Below are positions 50,687 through 59,301 of a DNA stretch of 64,000 bases, in pieces. Source of the DNA: Pseudomonas sp. NBRC 111124 (lineage in GTDB: Bacteria > Pseudomonadota > Gammaproteobacteria > Pseudomonadales > Pseudomonadaceae); assembly GCF_001320245.1 (NCBI RefSeq), contig NZ_BCBA01000063.1, positions 36,623 through 100,622 on the forward strand. The letters are read 5' to 3'. The position numbers and the translations under genes are program-made. The notes under the pieces are model-generated. The model made no database searches and had not been told where the DNA came from. It saw only the letters and a list, made by a program, of their open reading frames with translations. Positions within the stretch are counted from its first letter, which is position 1; each line of letters starts with the position of its first letter.

Positions 50687-52060
50687 ATGTCCACAGCTAT
50701 CAAATTGGGGAATGACTACTGGAAACTCAAAAAAGACAATGTTGAGTTACCCGTCGTGTGGTCTGAGGACCGCGTATCTAATCATCATGTCGGCGTGGCT
50801 GGTACTTCTGGTGCTGGTAAAACGCACTGGATCCGCGAATTCGTGACCAACATGAATGAAGATGTTGAAATTGATATCTTCGATTATCACGGCGACATCG
50901 AGATCCCTGGTGCTGAGACAGTGATGTTCAGCGAGTCGTCGCGCTTTGGATTCAACCCGCTCATTCTGAATACTGACCCACATTATGGCGGTGTCCGTCG
51001 GGCAGTGAACGACGTTATCGAGTCAATCAACTCGACATCCAGAAAGCTCGGAGGGAACCAGGAAGGCGTGCTTCGCCACCTCCTTACAGACGCCTATACT
51101 GCTCGGGGAATCTTGCCTGGCGACCCGCGCACCTGGGTGCGTCGGGAAGCGACTGAGGATGAAATTCGCCACATCATTCAGACCAAGCAGTGGAATGAGC
51201 TTCGTGGAGTCTATCCCACCCTCCCTGATGTGATTCGACTCGCGAAGCGAAAATTGCGATCACTCTGGATGGGCGTCGACGACAGTGGCGATGGGAAGAA
51301 AGCCTTGAGTTGCTTTGAGGAATACTGCCGGTGTATGTCGGCAGTGAATAAACGCCGCACGGAGCTCGCAAAGGCAAAAGCACGCGGCGATGATTCCGAT
51401 ATGGAGGCGCAGCAAAAGCGACTCAATGCAGCGAAGGACAAAGCGGAGGAGGCTCACAAGACGTTTCTGAATAATATCGAAACCGGGCATGAGTTTGAGG
51501 ATGCCATCAAGTATCACAGTAAAGACGTTGTGCTGAGCGTGATTACACGCTTGGAAAATCTGCATGCAACCGGTGTATTCAATCCCAATCCTCCTCCCTT
51601 TGGTAATGCGAGGGTTCGTCGCTACAACTTGAAACCCTTGGCTCAATCAGAAGACGAACTCAAAATGTTCGTTCGCTTTCGCCTCCGTTCAATCATCCGC
51701 GAGATGATGCAGCGGGGTGAGTCAGGGGGGAAACTTCGTCGTTTAGTAGTTCTCGATGAATCAAAAAAATTCAACGATGAAGATGTCAGTAACCCTATAA
51801 ACATCATCGTTACTGAAATGCGAAAATTCGGTTTGTCGATCCTCCTTGCTGGACAGTCCCCGGCTCATTTCAGCTCAGACTTCATCAAAAATGCCGGCAC
51901 CTTGCTGCTTTTGAACCTGGCTACTGCAGATTGGGATGAGGCCGCTCGCAAGCTCAAAATCGATGTGAAAGATCTCAAGTACCTTCGCCCCCAAACCAGC
52001 GGCGCAGTCCGTATGCTTGAGAAAGGACAAATCGCGCAGTTCAAGCAAATTCATTTTTAA
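50687..52060 (+). CDS. HerA/FtsK-like P-loop ATPase
   Basis: AAGGAG before the ATG; 9 bp after trbC. Walker A GTSGAGKTH lies near 38-46, Walker B-like LVVLDESKKF near 358-367 and ILLAGQSP (sensor/Arg region) near 386-393. A charged helical insertion lies near 215-260. It has no membrane segment, unlike TrbC. A second cytosolic HerA-type ATPase next to the coupling protein may help relaxosome delivery or DNA export; not a standard IncI gene as far as I know. Confidence 0.75.
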   Translation: MSTAIKLGNDYWKLKKDNVELPVVWSEDRVSNHHVGVAGTSGAGKTHWIREFVTNMNEDVEIDIFDYHGDIEIPGAETVMFSESSRFGFNPLILNTDPHYGGVRRAVNDVIESINSTSRKLGGNQEGVLRHLLTDAYTARGILPGDPRTWVRREATEDEIRHIIQTKQWNELRGVYPTLPDVIRLAKRKLRSLWMGVDDSGDGKKALSCFEEYCRCMSAVNKRRTELAKAKARGDDSDMEAQQKRLNAAKDKAEEAHKTFLNNIETGHEFEDAIKYHSKDVVLSVITRLENLHATGVFNPNPPPFGNARVRRYNLKPLAQSEDELKMFVRFRLRSIIREMMQRGESGGKLRRLVVLDESKKFNDEDVSNPINIIVTEMRKFGLSILLAGQSPAHFSSDFIKNAGTLLLLNLATADWDEAARKLKIDVKDLKYLRPQTSGAVRMLEKGQIAQFKQIHF

Positions 52061-52090
52061 ACTGCCGCCGCCGGCTTGCAGACGCTGACC

Positions 52091-52405
52091 CTAACCGGTC
52101 AGTTGTTGCGCATTGAGGTGACGCCACAGCTCGGCCTCAATGTACTCAGAGTAGCGTTCTGCAAGCTCAGCGCAGCCATTGCGTCCAAGATCCACGGATG
52201 TGCCATCCGTATCGAACGCTTGACCAGATACCACCCTGAACTCAAGTTCGTGGTATCCCTCGGCATCCCAATCACTTGACCAGGCACCAGGTTGAGGTTC
52301 TGCTGTAACCAGGTTTGTGATCTCGCACTGGATCACGCAGGCCTCGGCCTCGATATCCACCTGATACAAACCCACCTCCCAGGACGCCTCAAAACGTCCG
52401 CTCAT
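52091..52405 (-). CDS. Unknown 104-aa protein coupled to LigD
   Basis: The start overlaps the ligase stop by 4 bp. Predicted beta-rich N-terminal half (WEVGLYQVDIEAEACVIQ), helical C-terminus, no membrane segment. It is convergent with the 50687 gene. No family recognised. Confidence 0.55.
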   Translation of the reverse strand: MSGRFEASWEVGLYQVDIEAEACVIQCEITNLVTAEPQPGAWSSDWDAEGYHELEFRVVSGQAFDTDGTSVDLGRNGCAELAERYSEYIEAELWRHLNAQQLTG

Positions 52406-53385
52406 ACCGGCTCGCTGTCGCTCTCCAGGCTTATAGCGTCGGCCGGCTTGTCATCGCGTAGCCCGACGAACACCGCGTGCCTGACCTTGCCGGCAGGGGT
52501 AATCTCAGCGAACTTCACTTCACACACCTGGTGCGGGGCTAGCCAAACAACCCCTGCGCTTTTCATTCGAGGTGGGTCGGCAAGAGAGGGGCGATCCTGC
52601 ACAAGCGGTGCGAGAGCAACCCGCAGAGCCTCCAGAGTTCGCCCGCTGAAGCCAGAACGAACTTTCCCTGCGTAGACCAGCTGGCCATCGTCGTCATGCA
52701 GTCCCAGCAATAGCGATCCAATGCCACCTGCAGCACGTGTGTAACCGGCTATGACGAATTCTTGTCGACTGCCGCACTTAAGCTTCACCCAGGCGCCGTC
52801 CCGGGTGCTGCTGTAGCGGCTACCGTCTCGCTTGCCTACGATGCCTTCAAGGTTCATCCGGCAGGCATTGGCAAGCAGTTGCAAAGGGTCTGCATCCAAG
52901 GCTGCGGAGAAGCGGACCCGCTGTAGCGGACAATGCTCGAGCAGCGCCTCGAGGACTTGCCGCCTTAGCTCAACGGCTTCACCCCGAAGATCCGCACCAT
53001 TGAGGTACAGCAAGTCGAAGGCCACGTAGACCAGGTCATCGGTCGCTCGAGTGGCGAACGCCGACTGCAAGGCTTGGAAGGCCGGTCGACCGTCGTCCTC
53101 CTGGATCACGACCTCGCCATCAAGCCAGGCTGAATGTACAGCCAGACGGCGGAGGTCTTTGGCAAGCAGTGGCATGCGATCGGTCCAGTCAAAACCGTTC
53201 TTGGTAAAAAGCTGCACCTGGCCACCATCGATCCGGGTCATCAGACGATACCCGTCGTACTTGATCTCATACCTCCATTCTCCTTCCGGGGGCCGACTCG
53301 TCAGCGTGACCAGGTGCGGAGCGATCCATGCCGGATTCGGTACCTTGGGTGGTTGCATGTTCTGCCACCTCACTATCGGGGACAT
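52402..53385 (-). CDS. ligD: LigD-type ATP-dependent DNA ligase, possibly 5' truncated
   Basis: The ligase core has the nucleophile Lys in EIKYDGYR, then DGEVVI, EGIVGKR and WVKLK, and an OB domain with CEVKF. Start MSPIVRW at 53385 (327 aa) lies only 8 bp from a Tn21-type inverted repeat, with no normal ribosome-binding site between them; MQPPKV at 53358 is an alternative. The frame runs open into the transposon to 53541, which is not native. Stand-alone LigD ligase domains do NHEJ-type repair with Ku, but no ku gene is seen here. The native N-terminus may have been lost to the insertion. Confidence 0.75.
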   Translation of the reverse strand: MSPIVRWQNMQPPKVPNPAWIAPHLVTLTSRPPEGEWRYEIKYDGYRLMTRIDGGQVQLFTKNGFDWTDRMPLLAKDLRRLAVHSAWLDGEVVIQEDDGRPAFQALQSAFATRATDDLVYVAFDLLYLNGADLRGEAVELRRQVLEALLEHCPLQRVRFSAALDADPLQLLANACRMNLEGIVGKRDGSRYSSTRDGAWVKLKCGSRQEFVIAGYTRAAGGIGSLLLGLHDDDGQLVYAGKVRSGFSGRTLEALRVALAPLVQDRPSLADPPRMKSAGVVWLAPHQVCEVKFAEITPAGKVRHAVFVGLRDDKPADAISLESDSEPV

Positions 53386-53393
53386 CCCTTCAG

Positions 53394-53431
53394 GGGGTCG
53401 TCTCAGAATTCGGAAAATAAAGCACGCTAAG
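53394..53431 (-). repeat. Tn21/Tn501-type mer-side inverted repeat
   Basis: 38 bp starting GGGGTCGTCTCAG and ending AAAGCACGCTAAG match my memory of the Tn21 mer-side end, with TT for AA after GAA. It marks the outer boundary of the transposon mosaic. Confidence 0.85.
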
Positions 53432-53684
53432 GCGTAGTCACCCCGTGACTCCCCCGCGCCGATGCAGCGAGCTTCGTTCCGTCTTGCAGTGACGCAATCA
53501 GCGGGCAGGAAACGTTCCCTTTCCGCGCATGGCAGGCGCACACCAGTTCAGACAGCACGGCCTCCATGCGTGCCAAGTCGGCCATCTTCTCGCGCACATC
53601 CTTGAGCTTGTGCTCGGCCAGGCCGCTGGCTTCCTCGCAATGGGTGCCATCCTCCAGCCGCAGTAGCTCGGCGATTTCGTCCAG
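53427..53684 (-). pseudogene. merR: merR fragment (C-terminal half)
   Basis: Reading toward the inverted repeat, the frame has LDEIAELLRL, the metal-binding Cys of HCEEA and CACHARKGNVSCPL, as in Tn21/Tn501-type MerR. The DNA-binding N-terminal half is missing: homology stops at 53684, exactly where a second inverted repeat begins. The apparent longer frame to 53756 reads through that repeat and is not a gene. Confidence 0.85.
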
Positions 53685-53731
53685 GGGGCGTGCCGAGATA
53701 AGCCAAAAATTAGGACATTCGTTCTGTAAGT
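53685..53731 (+). repeat. Tn4651/Tn5041-type transposon end
   Basis: GGGGCGTGCCGAGATAAGCC begins a segment of about 47 bp. GGGG and CCGAGATAAG recall the ends of the Tn4651/Tn5041 branch of Tn3-family elements. It interrupts merR and leads to tnpS. The other end is not in the window. Confidence 0.65.
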
Positions 53732-53829
53732 AACTGTTTTTAAGGGAACTGCTCATGTGCTGCGGAAGGACGGTCGAGAATAGAGGGTGGCCACTTGGGA
53801 TTCTAACCAGCCCTGCTTACAAACCTTGG

Positions 53830-54840
53830 CTACGGTTTGCGTCGTAATAACGAGCCAGCCGCATTCTCCTCGAAAGCTCCAGCTTCCTCGATATAGCCGT
53901 GTACGGTGCCATCGTGCCGCCAGCCACCCTGTCGTTTGATCTCAAGGAAATCCGCCCCAGCCCGATGCGCACTGGTAGCCAGTCCCCGACGCAGACTGTG
54001 GCTGCTCAGTTCGGGCACATACAACAGCCCTGCGGCTTCGGCACGTGCCGTCAGGATGGTATTCACGCTGCCCTCGTGCAGTGCCACCTCGCCGAGTACG
54101 CCCCAGCGGCTGATGCGCCGGAACAGTGGCCCCTGAACGATCTGAGCCGCGTCCAACCACCGGCGTAGCGCTGTCGCGGGGCAGCAGATGCTGTCGCCGT
54201 ATGGGATCGCCTTGTCGAGTCCCTCGCCCTCCTGATCGGTCTTGGAACGGGGCAGCGTGATCCGTAGACCTTCCTGCTCCCACTCGAGGTATTGCATCTC
54301 CAGCGTGACCAATTCGCTGCGCCGGAACGCACCAAAATACCCGACCTGGAGCAGTGCACTGTCCCGCAGTGTCGCCAGTCCGTCGAGCGTGTTCAGGTGC
54401 ACCACGATGCGTTCGAGATCCTCTAGGACCAGGGCCTTGGCTTTTTGTCGAGGCCGCCCGTTCACCCGCTCAATACCGCGCAAGGTTTTGCCCACGGTGG
54501 CGCTGGCGGTAGGGTCAGGAAAACCCTGATAACGGTGCCATTGCGACAGCGCCGTGAGGCGCAGGGCCAGGGTGCGCGGGTTCAATACTTCCGCAAAAGA
54601 CAATAGATAACGAATCAGCGCGGCTTCATCGCACGGCAGCACGCCGCCCCAGGCGAGAAAGTGGCGAATGGCCGAGCGGTAGGTGCGCCGGGTGTTGTCG
54701 GTTGTCGCGGCGGCGAGAAAACGCTGATGTTGCTCAGCCAATTGTTCGGGGGTGGTGAGCGTACCGGGGGTACGCGCAAGTACTGTCGGCTCTTCGTGCC
54801 GCCTGGTGGGGAGGTTTTCGTCATTATTGCCGGCTGTCAT
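53830..54840 (-). CDS. tnpS: TnpS, cointegrate-resolution tyrosine recombinase
   Basis: Start MTAGNND at 54840 is preferred; an in-frame ATG at 54885 also exists. The 336-aa enzyme has the catalytic Arg in GAFRRSE, HSLRRG, the H/W position in GGWRHD and Tyr in HGYIEE. TnpS with TnpT resolves cointegrates of Tn4651/Tn4652-type transposons. It is divergent from tnpT across the core site, the diagnostic layout. No tnpA is present in the window. Confidence 0.9.
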   Translation of the reverse strand: MTAGNNDENLPTRRHEEPTVLARTPGTLTTPEQLAEQHQRFLAAATTDNTRRTYRSAIRHFLAWGGVLPCDEAALIRYLLSFAEVLNPRTLALRLTALSQWHRYQGFPDPTASATVGKTLRGIERVNGRPRQKAKALVLEDLERIVVHLNTLDGLATLRDSALLQVGYFGAFRRSELVTLEMQYLEWEQEGLRITLPRSKTDQEGEGLDKAIPYGDSICCPATALRRWLDAAQIVQGPLFRRISRWGVLGEVALHEGSVNTILTARAEAAGLLYVPELSSHSLRRGLATSAHRAGADFLEIKRQGGWRHDGTVHGYIEEAGAFEENAAGSLLRRKP

Positions 54841-54903
54841 CACGAAGCGCCTGTTTAGGCCATGTGTACCGCAGATTATAGACACAACCCTCGATCGCGA
54901 TGA

Positions 54904-54939
54904 CTTAACTCACGATAACCGCGCTTATCGTGGGTCAAC
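54904..54939. other. Resolution core site (rst type) between tnpS and tnpT
   Basis: Arms CACGATAA (54911-54918) and TTATCGTG (54925-54932) around CCGCGC; similarity of the arms continues outward (TTAACT versus TTGACC in inverse). The location fits the TnpS crossover site. Confidence 0.75.
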
Positions 54940-55026
54940 TGACGGTCTCAGTCGGCTGAACTATTCTGTACTTAAATCGAGGTATTACGTTTTCCATAAT
55001 ACGGTACGAAAAAATCCGAGGTGTTC

Positions 55027-56076
55027 ATGGCCCGTTCCGGCGTCCTCTACCTGCATGTTGCCCAGGCGGCCACCCAACTGGTGGCTGCGGGCCACAACCC
55101 CACCATTGACAGCATCCGCGTCGCCCTGGGTGGGACGGGCAGCAAAAGCACGATTGCTCCGTTGTTAAAGCGTTGGAAAGCCGCGCATCCCGGCACGCTG
55201 GCCCAGGCCGAACTGGGATTGCCCGCGGAGCTGGTCCTGGCGCTGAAAGGACTGTACGAAAAAGTTCAGGCGGAGGCGGCCGTCCAACTCCAGCAGGCCG
55301 TAGCGGCTCACCAGGCAGAGGCCGACGCGTTGCAGGAACAGTTGCAGCAGGCATTCGTCGAGCGCGACGCGCAACTCAGCGTTCAGGAGCAGCAGGCCCA
55401 GGCACTTGCCGTAGCCACTACGCGCAGCCAGGGGCTGGCTGACACCCTGCAGCGTCAGGAGATCGCCCTGGCCAGCCTGGGCAGTGAAAAGACCGGGCTC
55501 GAACAACGTCTGGCTGACCGCGCCGCCGAGGCGGCCGCACTGACCCGGCAACTGCAACAAGCGCGGGAGCAGTTTGAGCACTACCAGGCATCGGTCGCGC
55601 AACAACGCAGCGACGAGCGCCAGGCCACTGAGCAACGCCAGCAGCGCCTGGAACACGAATTGGCAGCGCTCCGGCAGCGTCTGCTCGCGCAGCAAACCCG
55701 CCTGGGCGAACTGCAGGCGCAGGAACAACGCCTGGTGCAGGACCATGATCGTCTAGAGAGCACCCTGCTCACGACGCAAGCGACGCTCGCGCAGAGTCAG
55801 ATTGCGCATGAACACGTCTTACTTCAATTCACCGACTTGCAACAGTCGCATCAGGCACTGGAGCAGCGCCATGGCCAAGGTGAGCAGCGTTTGGCTGAGA
55901 CGCGGACTTACCTGGCCGTCAATGAACGGGAGCGAAGCCTGCTGGCGGAACGCTTAAGCCAAACTGAAAGCCAATTGAGCCAGTTGGCCACAGAAAAGCA
56001 GCTTCTCGTGCAAGACAACGCGGTGCTGTCAAGCCAGCTCGCAGAGTCCAGAGCGATGAAGCCGAAGACTTGTTGA
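55027..56076 (+). CDS. tnpT: TnpT, cointegrate-resolution cofactor
   Basis: ATG at 55027 (a GTG lies two codons upstream). The first 60 residues form a KfrA-like N-terminal DNA-binding domain (ATQLVAAGHNPTIDSIRVAL, GSKSTI), then about 290 residues of long Gln/Glu/Ala-rich coiled coil. TnpT assists TnpS at the core site. Gene length (349 aa) and divergent position match Tn4651-type elements. Confidence 0.9.
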   Translation: MARSGVLYLHVAQAATQLVAAGHNPTIDSIRVALGGTGSKSTIAPLLKRWKAAHPGTLAQAELGLPAELVLALKGLYEKVQAEAAVQLQQAVAAHQAEADALQEQLQQAFVERDAQLSVQEQQAQALAVATTRSQGLADTLQRQEIALASLGSEKTGLEQRLADRAAEAAALTRQLQQAREQFEHYQASVAQQRSDERQATEQRQQRLEHELAALRQRLLAQQTRLGELQAQEQRLVQDHDRLESTLLTTQATLAQSQIAHEHVLLQFTDLQQSHQALEQRHGQGEQRLAETRTYLAVNERERSLLAERLSQTESQLSQLATEKQLLVQDNAVLSSQLAESRAMKPKTC

Positions 56077-56211
56077 CCGAAAAAGGCGCCTACCTCAGGC
56101 GCCTGAAACCATCCTCCAAACCAAAGGAGCCAAACAGGAGGACAGTGGAGCAATCAACTCTTCAATACACAGCCTGGCTGGAAACCAAGGTCGTAGATGA
56201 GGAGAGTCGCC

Positions 56212-56481
56212 ATGCGTAACGCCATTACCTACACCGTCCTTGCTACCTTCATAGCCCTTGGAACTGTTGCCACGGGATTTGCCGAACAGGCCAAAGCCCC
56301 CGCCCAAAGCAGTGCCGAGACAAATAAGGGTGAGGACATGCACATGATGGACGGCAACCATATGCCGATGATGGACATGCAGGAAATGTCCAAGATGATG
56401 AAAAACTGCAATACAATGATGGAGAACATGAACCAACACATTGGAATGGAGTCCCCGAAGGGCGATAGCAAGGCACAATAG
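56212..56481 (+). CDS. Met-rich periplasmic protein, probably metal-linked
   Basis: ATG at 56212 has GAGGAG upstream; an earlier ATG at 56197 overlaps it. A signal peptide (VLATFIALGTVATGFA) precedes a mature part of about 65 residues with ten or more Met and repeated M-M-D/M-D-M motifs (HMMDG, MPMMDM). Such proteins bind copper or silver in the periplasm. It lies between the tnpT gene and an outer-membrane porin pseudogene, so a copper-resistance fragment is likely. Confidence 0.7.
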   Translation: MRNAITYTVLATFIALGTVATGFAEQAKAPAQSSAETNKGEDMHMMDGNHMPMMDMQEMSKMMKNCNTMMENMNQHIGMESPKGDSKAQ

Positions 56482-56509
56482 CGATCTGGTTCACGTCGGC
56501 CGTCTCCGT

Positions 56510-57277
56510 CCCTCGCCGGTGTGCGCCCCGACACGGAGGCCGACCTTGCCGCTCCAGATATCGTTCTCAAAACTGCCGAGGAGCTGCTTCCCCTCATCGA
56601 CGGCCTTGTAGTAATTCAAACCACCGACCAAGGCGACATCATCTGCAAGCGGGTAGCTCCAGGTAGTGCCGGTATAGTATTGGTTTCAGGCATCCTTGAG
56701 ACAACTGGTGTAAAGGCTGAAGCCAAGGTTGTCGTTGGGTGTGTAATCACCGCCGACTATCCACGGAGAGCCGACTTCGCCTGCGTAGAAGGTTGCAAAA
56801 TCATCCCGCATGCTGCTGGAGCTGGGTTGGCTCATCGCGTGCAGGCGTCCGCCCTGTAGCACCAAGCCCTCGACACTGGTGTTGTATGCGGTGACGCCGC
56901 GGAAGCTTTCCGGAAGCAGTCGCGAATCGCCGTACTGCACGACAGGCGTGACAGGGAAGACATCGCCTACTTTGATTTCAGTGTCCAGGAAACGGGTCTT
57001 TACGGCGCCGCCGAGCTTGGAGTAATTGTCCTCGGCCTGGCCGAGCCCGACTCGAATCGGCCTATGACTCCGTGGGCCCATTCTTCCGAGTAGCCATTTC
57101 CTGTACTGCTGGACTGGCCTTTGCGAAAATCACGGTTGAAGTAGAAATTTCGATTGAGGATGCTCAGGCTGCTGCCTTCGATGAATCCCTCGCCTTTTTC
57201 CTCGGCGGCCATTGCAGCCTGCGCAGCGCTGATGCTCAAGACGATCTGAGAAAGTCCCAACAGGGCCTTGTTGTTCA
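56510..57277 (-). pseudogene. oprD-type porin pseudogene
   Basis: The first part (57277 to about 57010) encodes a signal peptide region and the OprD-type start EGFIEGSSL, NRNFYFNRDF and EEWAHG. After ESG the frame shifts and about 20-25 expected residues are missing. The second part (57081 to 56686) carries QAEDNYSKLGGAV and YGDSRLLPESFRG. A TGA replaces a Trp codon after LKDA, and homology continues to about 56510. The start codon and first codons lie across the ISPpu12-like element at 60658. So the gene is dead by insertion, deletion and nonsense mutation. Confidence 0.8.
57270..57277. repeat. Target-site duplication, left copy
   Basis: GTTGTTCA, identical to 60650-60657 on the other side of the element. 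Confidence 0.95.
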
Positions 57278-57364
57278 GGGTAAGCGGATTAAATGGTTGA
57301 TCTTACCTTTGCATGAGAGTGAGACAGACCGGCATCTCATCGGATTATCTGGTTGATGCTTCAC

Positions 57365-57772
57365 CTACTGCTGGTGCATGTTTCCTTCGCTAATTCCAGC
57401 AAGAACCCCACACGCCTCAACTTCCCGGTCATCGTTGCAACTCGCTCTCAGTGAAACGAGTTGTTTCTCAAGCGCTTGCAGAGCGGTTATCTGCGACCGC
57501 ACATGAGAGATGTGATCATCGAGCAAGGCGTTGACGGCGGTACAAGGCTGATGAGGGTCGTCCTCATAGCTCTGTAGTTCGTGAATCTCAGCCAGTGACA
57601 GGCCCAGGATTCTGCAGCGACGGATGAAGGCCAGCCCCTCACCATGCTTCTCGGTATAGACACGGTAACCGTTGTCCTGCCGATCAGGCGGCGGCAACAA
57701 GCCCTGCTGTTCATAGAAGCGGATCGTCTGTGTTTCGACCCCTACCAACTGCGCCAACTGACCAATGCGCAT
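57365..57772 (-). CDS. MerR-family metal-responsive regulator (CadR/PbrR type)
   Basis: ATG at 57772 (MRIGQLAQLVG) has GGAGGAGG upstream. The 135-aa protein has the MerR HTH (TQTIRFYEQQGLLPPP), a dimerisation helix and Cys residues in PCTAV (near 79) and at ASCNDD/ACGV near the C-terminus, matching Cd/Pb sensors. It is divergent from the transporter gene, with the operator between them. Confidence 0.85.
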   Translation of the reverse strand: MRIGQLAQLVGVETQTIRFYEQQGLLPPPDRQDNGYRVYTEKHGEGLAFIRRCRILGLSLAEIHELQSYEDDPHQPCTAVNALLDDHISHVRSQITALQALEKQLVSLRASCNDDREVEACGVLAGISEGNMHQQ

Positions 57773-57803
57773 CAGCCTCCTCCCCAACGGATTCTTTACT
57801 CTA

Positions 57804-57834
57804 TTGACCTTATAGTAGCTTTATAGTTTTAAAT
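57804..57834 (+). promoter_or_regulatory. MerR-family promoter of the transporter operon
   Basis: TTGACC and TTAAAT are 19 bp apart, the long spacer typical of MerR-activated promoters. The spacer holds an imperfect dyad (TTATAGTAGCTTTATAG). Confidence 0.75.
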
Positions 57835-57867
57835 GGTACCACAACATTGTTCAAGTGGAGTCGTATC

Positions 57868-58764
57868 ATGAGCAAATCCTGTGGTGGCGCCTGTGGCGGT
57901 GATGCAACGTCCGCAGCGGATACCGATATACAGGCCTCCTCCGAGGCGCCAGGGAGATGGGTCAGTGTTTATGCCGTGCCGAAGATGGACTGTCCATCAG
58001 AAGAACGAATGATTCGCCTAGCCCTGAACGGCTTTGAGGAGATTCGGGCGCTGTCCTTCGACTTGTCGAACCGCCGGCTGAAGGTCGTGCATGACGGCGA
58101 GGTCGAGCCCGTCACCTCGAAACTGAAGACCTTGGGGCTAGGCGCCTCGCTTCAGGAAACCGTCGCTGCAAATCCGGAGACCATCAAGGCCGCCGAGTTT
58201 TCGGCAGCTTCTGCTAAGCAAGAATCCGGGACCCTGCGCTGGTTGCTCGGCATCAATGCACTTCTGTTCGTGGTGGAAATGACTGCCGGTCTGATCGCCC
58301 GGTCCACCGGCCTGATTGGAGAATCCCTGGACAATTTTGCCGATGCGGCGGTGTACGGGCTTGCCCTTTATGCGGTTGGACATAGCGTGAAAATGCAGGT
58401 ACGTGCCGCGCATCTTGCTGGTGTACTGCAACTGATCTTGGCTGTGGGCGTGCTCGTAGAGGTGGTGAGACGCTTTGTATTCGGTAGTGAGCCTGAATCG
58501 CTGGTGATGATGGCTATCGCATTCGTCGCATTGATTGCCAATACCAGTTGTCTGCTGCTCATATCCAAACATCGGGAAGGCGGGGCGCACATGAAGGCAA
58601 GCTGGATATTCTCGGCCAACGACGTGGTGATCAACCTGGGGGTCATCACCGCCGGCGCCCTGGTCGCGTGGACCGGTTCCAATTATCCGGATCTGATTAT
58701 CGGCACCATCGCGGGGGGCATTGTACTTAACGGTGCCAGACGCATTTTGGCGTTGAAGGGTTAA
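57868..58764 (+). CDS. CDF-type heavy-metal cation transporter
   Basis: ATG at 57868. The N-terminus is Cys/Gly-rich (KSCGGACGG), followed by a heavy-metal-associated-like domain (MDCPSEERMIRLAL near 45-58) and a six-helix CDF transporter with ESLDNFADA near 160 and the paired H/D sites of the CzcD type (SANDVVIN near 250). It likely exports Cd, Zn or Pb. lspA follows by 3 bp. Confidence 0.85.
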   Translation: MSKSCGGACGGDATSAADTDIQASSEAPGRWVSVYAVPKMDCPSEERMIRLALNGFEEIRALSFDLSNRRLKVVHDGEVEPVTSKLKTLGLGASLQETVAANPETIKAAEFSAASAKQESGTLRWLLGINALLFVVEMTAGLIARSTGLIGESLDNFADAAVYGLALYAVGHSVKMQVRAAHLAGVLQLILAVGVLVEVVRRFVFGSEPESLVMMAIAFVALIANTSCLLLISKHREGGAHMKASWIFSANDVVINLGVITAGALVAWTGSNYPDLIIGTIAGGIVLNGARRILALKG

Positions 58765-58767
58765 ATA

Positions 58768-59280
58768 ATGCTCATTATTGGCAAAAAGCTCTCGCCGTAT
58801 GCCCTATTGTCCATATCGGGCCTGCTGGCAGCGTCTGATCAGGCTGTAAAGTGGCTGGTGCAGCAATCAATGGCCTATGGCGAGTATGTTTCGGTGACCC
58901 CGTTCTTTAACTGGGTGCACCTATGGAACACCGGTGCCGCATTCAGTCTTTTTGCGAATGGTGGAGGCTGGCAGCGCTACTTTTTTATCGGAATCGCGGT
59001 AGTGGTCTCGATTTTTCTGATCAAGCTGATCCTTGAAAATCGTCATAAAGGAGAAGCCATCGCTTACAGTCTTATCCTCGGTGGCGCCATGGGCAACCTG
59101 ATTGACCGGGTCTTTCGCGGCTATGTTGTGGATTCCTTTGATTTCTATTGGCGAGACTGGCATTGGCCGGCCTTCAACCTGGCTGATATTGCAATTGTCC
59201 TCGGTGCCTTACTTTTCGTTTCCAGCAGCTTGTTGGGTAAAAAAGCAAACACCAATGCCGAGTCGGATGGATCTGACTGA
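58768..59280 (+). CDS. lspA: Lipoprotein signal peptidase II
   Basis: The 170-residue protein has four hydrophobic segments and the catalytic aspartates: N-T-G-A-A-F-S near 58-64, N-L-I-D-R-V near 112-117 and F-N-L-A-D near 140-144. It cleaves prolipoproteins. This lspA is a standard passenger of ISPpu12 and of Pb/Cd operons, next to a CDF transporter. Confidence 0.9.
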   Translation: MLIIGKKLSPYALLSISGLLAASDQAVKWLVQQSMAYGEYVSVTPFFNWVHLWNTGAAFSLFANGGGWQRYFFIGIAVVVSIFLIKLILENRHKGEAIAYSLILGGAMGNLIDRVFRGYVVDSFDFYWRDWHWPAFNLADIAIVLGALLFVSSSLLGKKANTNAESDGSD

Positions 59281-59301
59281 CACCTACGCCTATACAACAC
59301 C

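Noticed and set aside
53427..53756. 109-aa MerR-family gene
   Set aside because: The first 24 codons are read from a transposon end; only the C-terminal part is merR, so it is annotated as a fragment.
55165..55746. 193-codon minus-strand frame opposite tnpT
   Set aside because: It mirrors the Gln-rich coiled coil as Leu-rich sequence; there is no start signal.
56521..56859. Plus-strand frame of 112 codons
   Set aside because: It is the antisense of the oprD-type pseudogene, whose minus-strand homology is clear.
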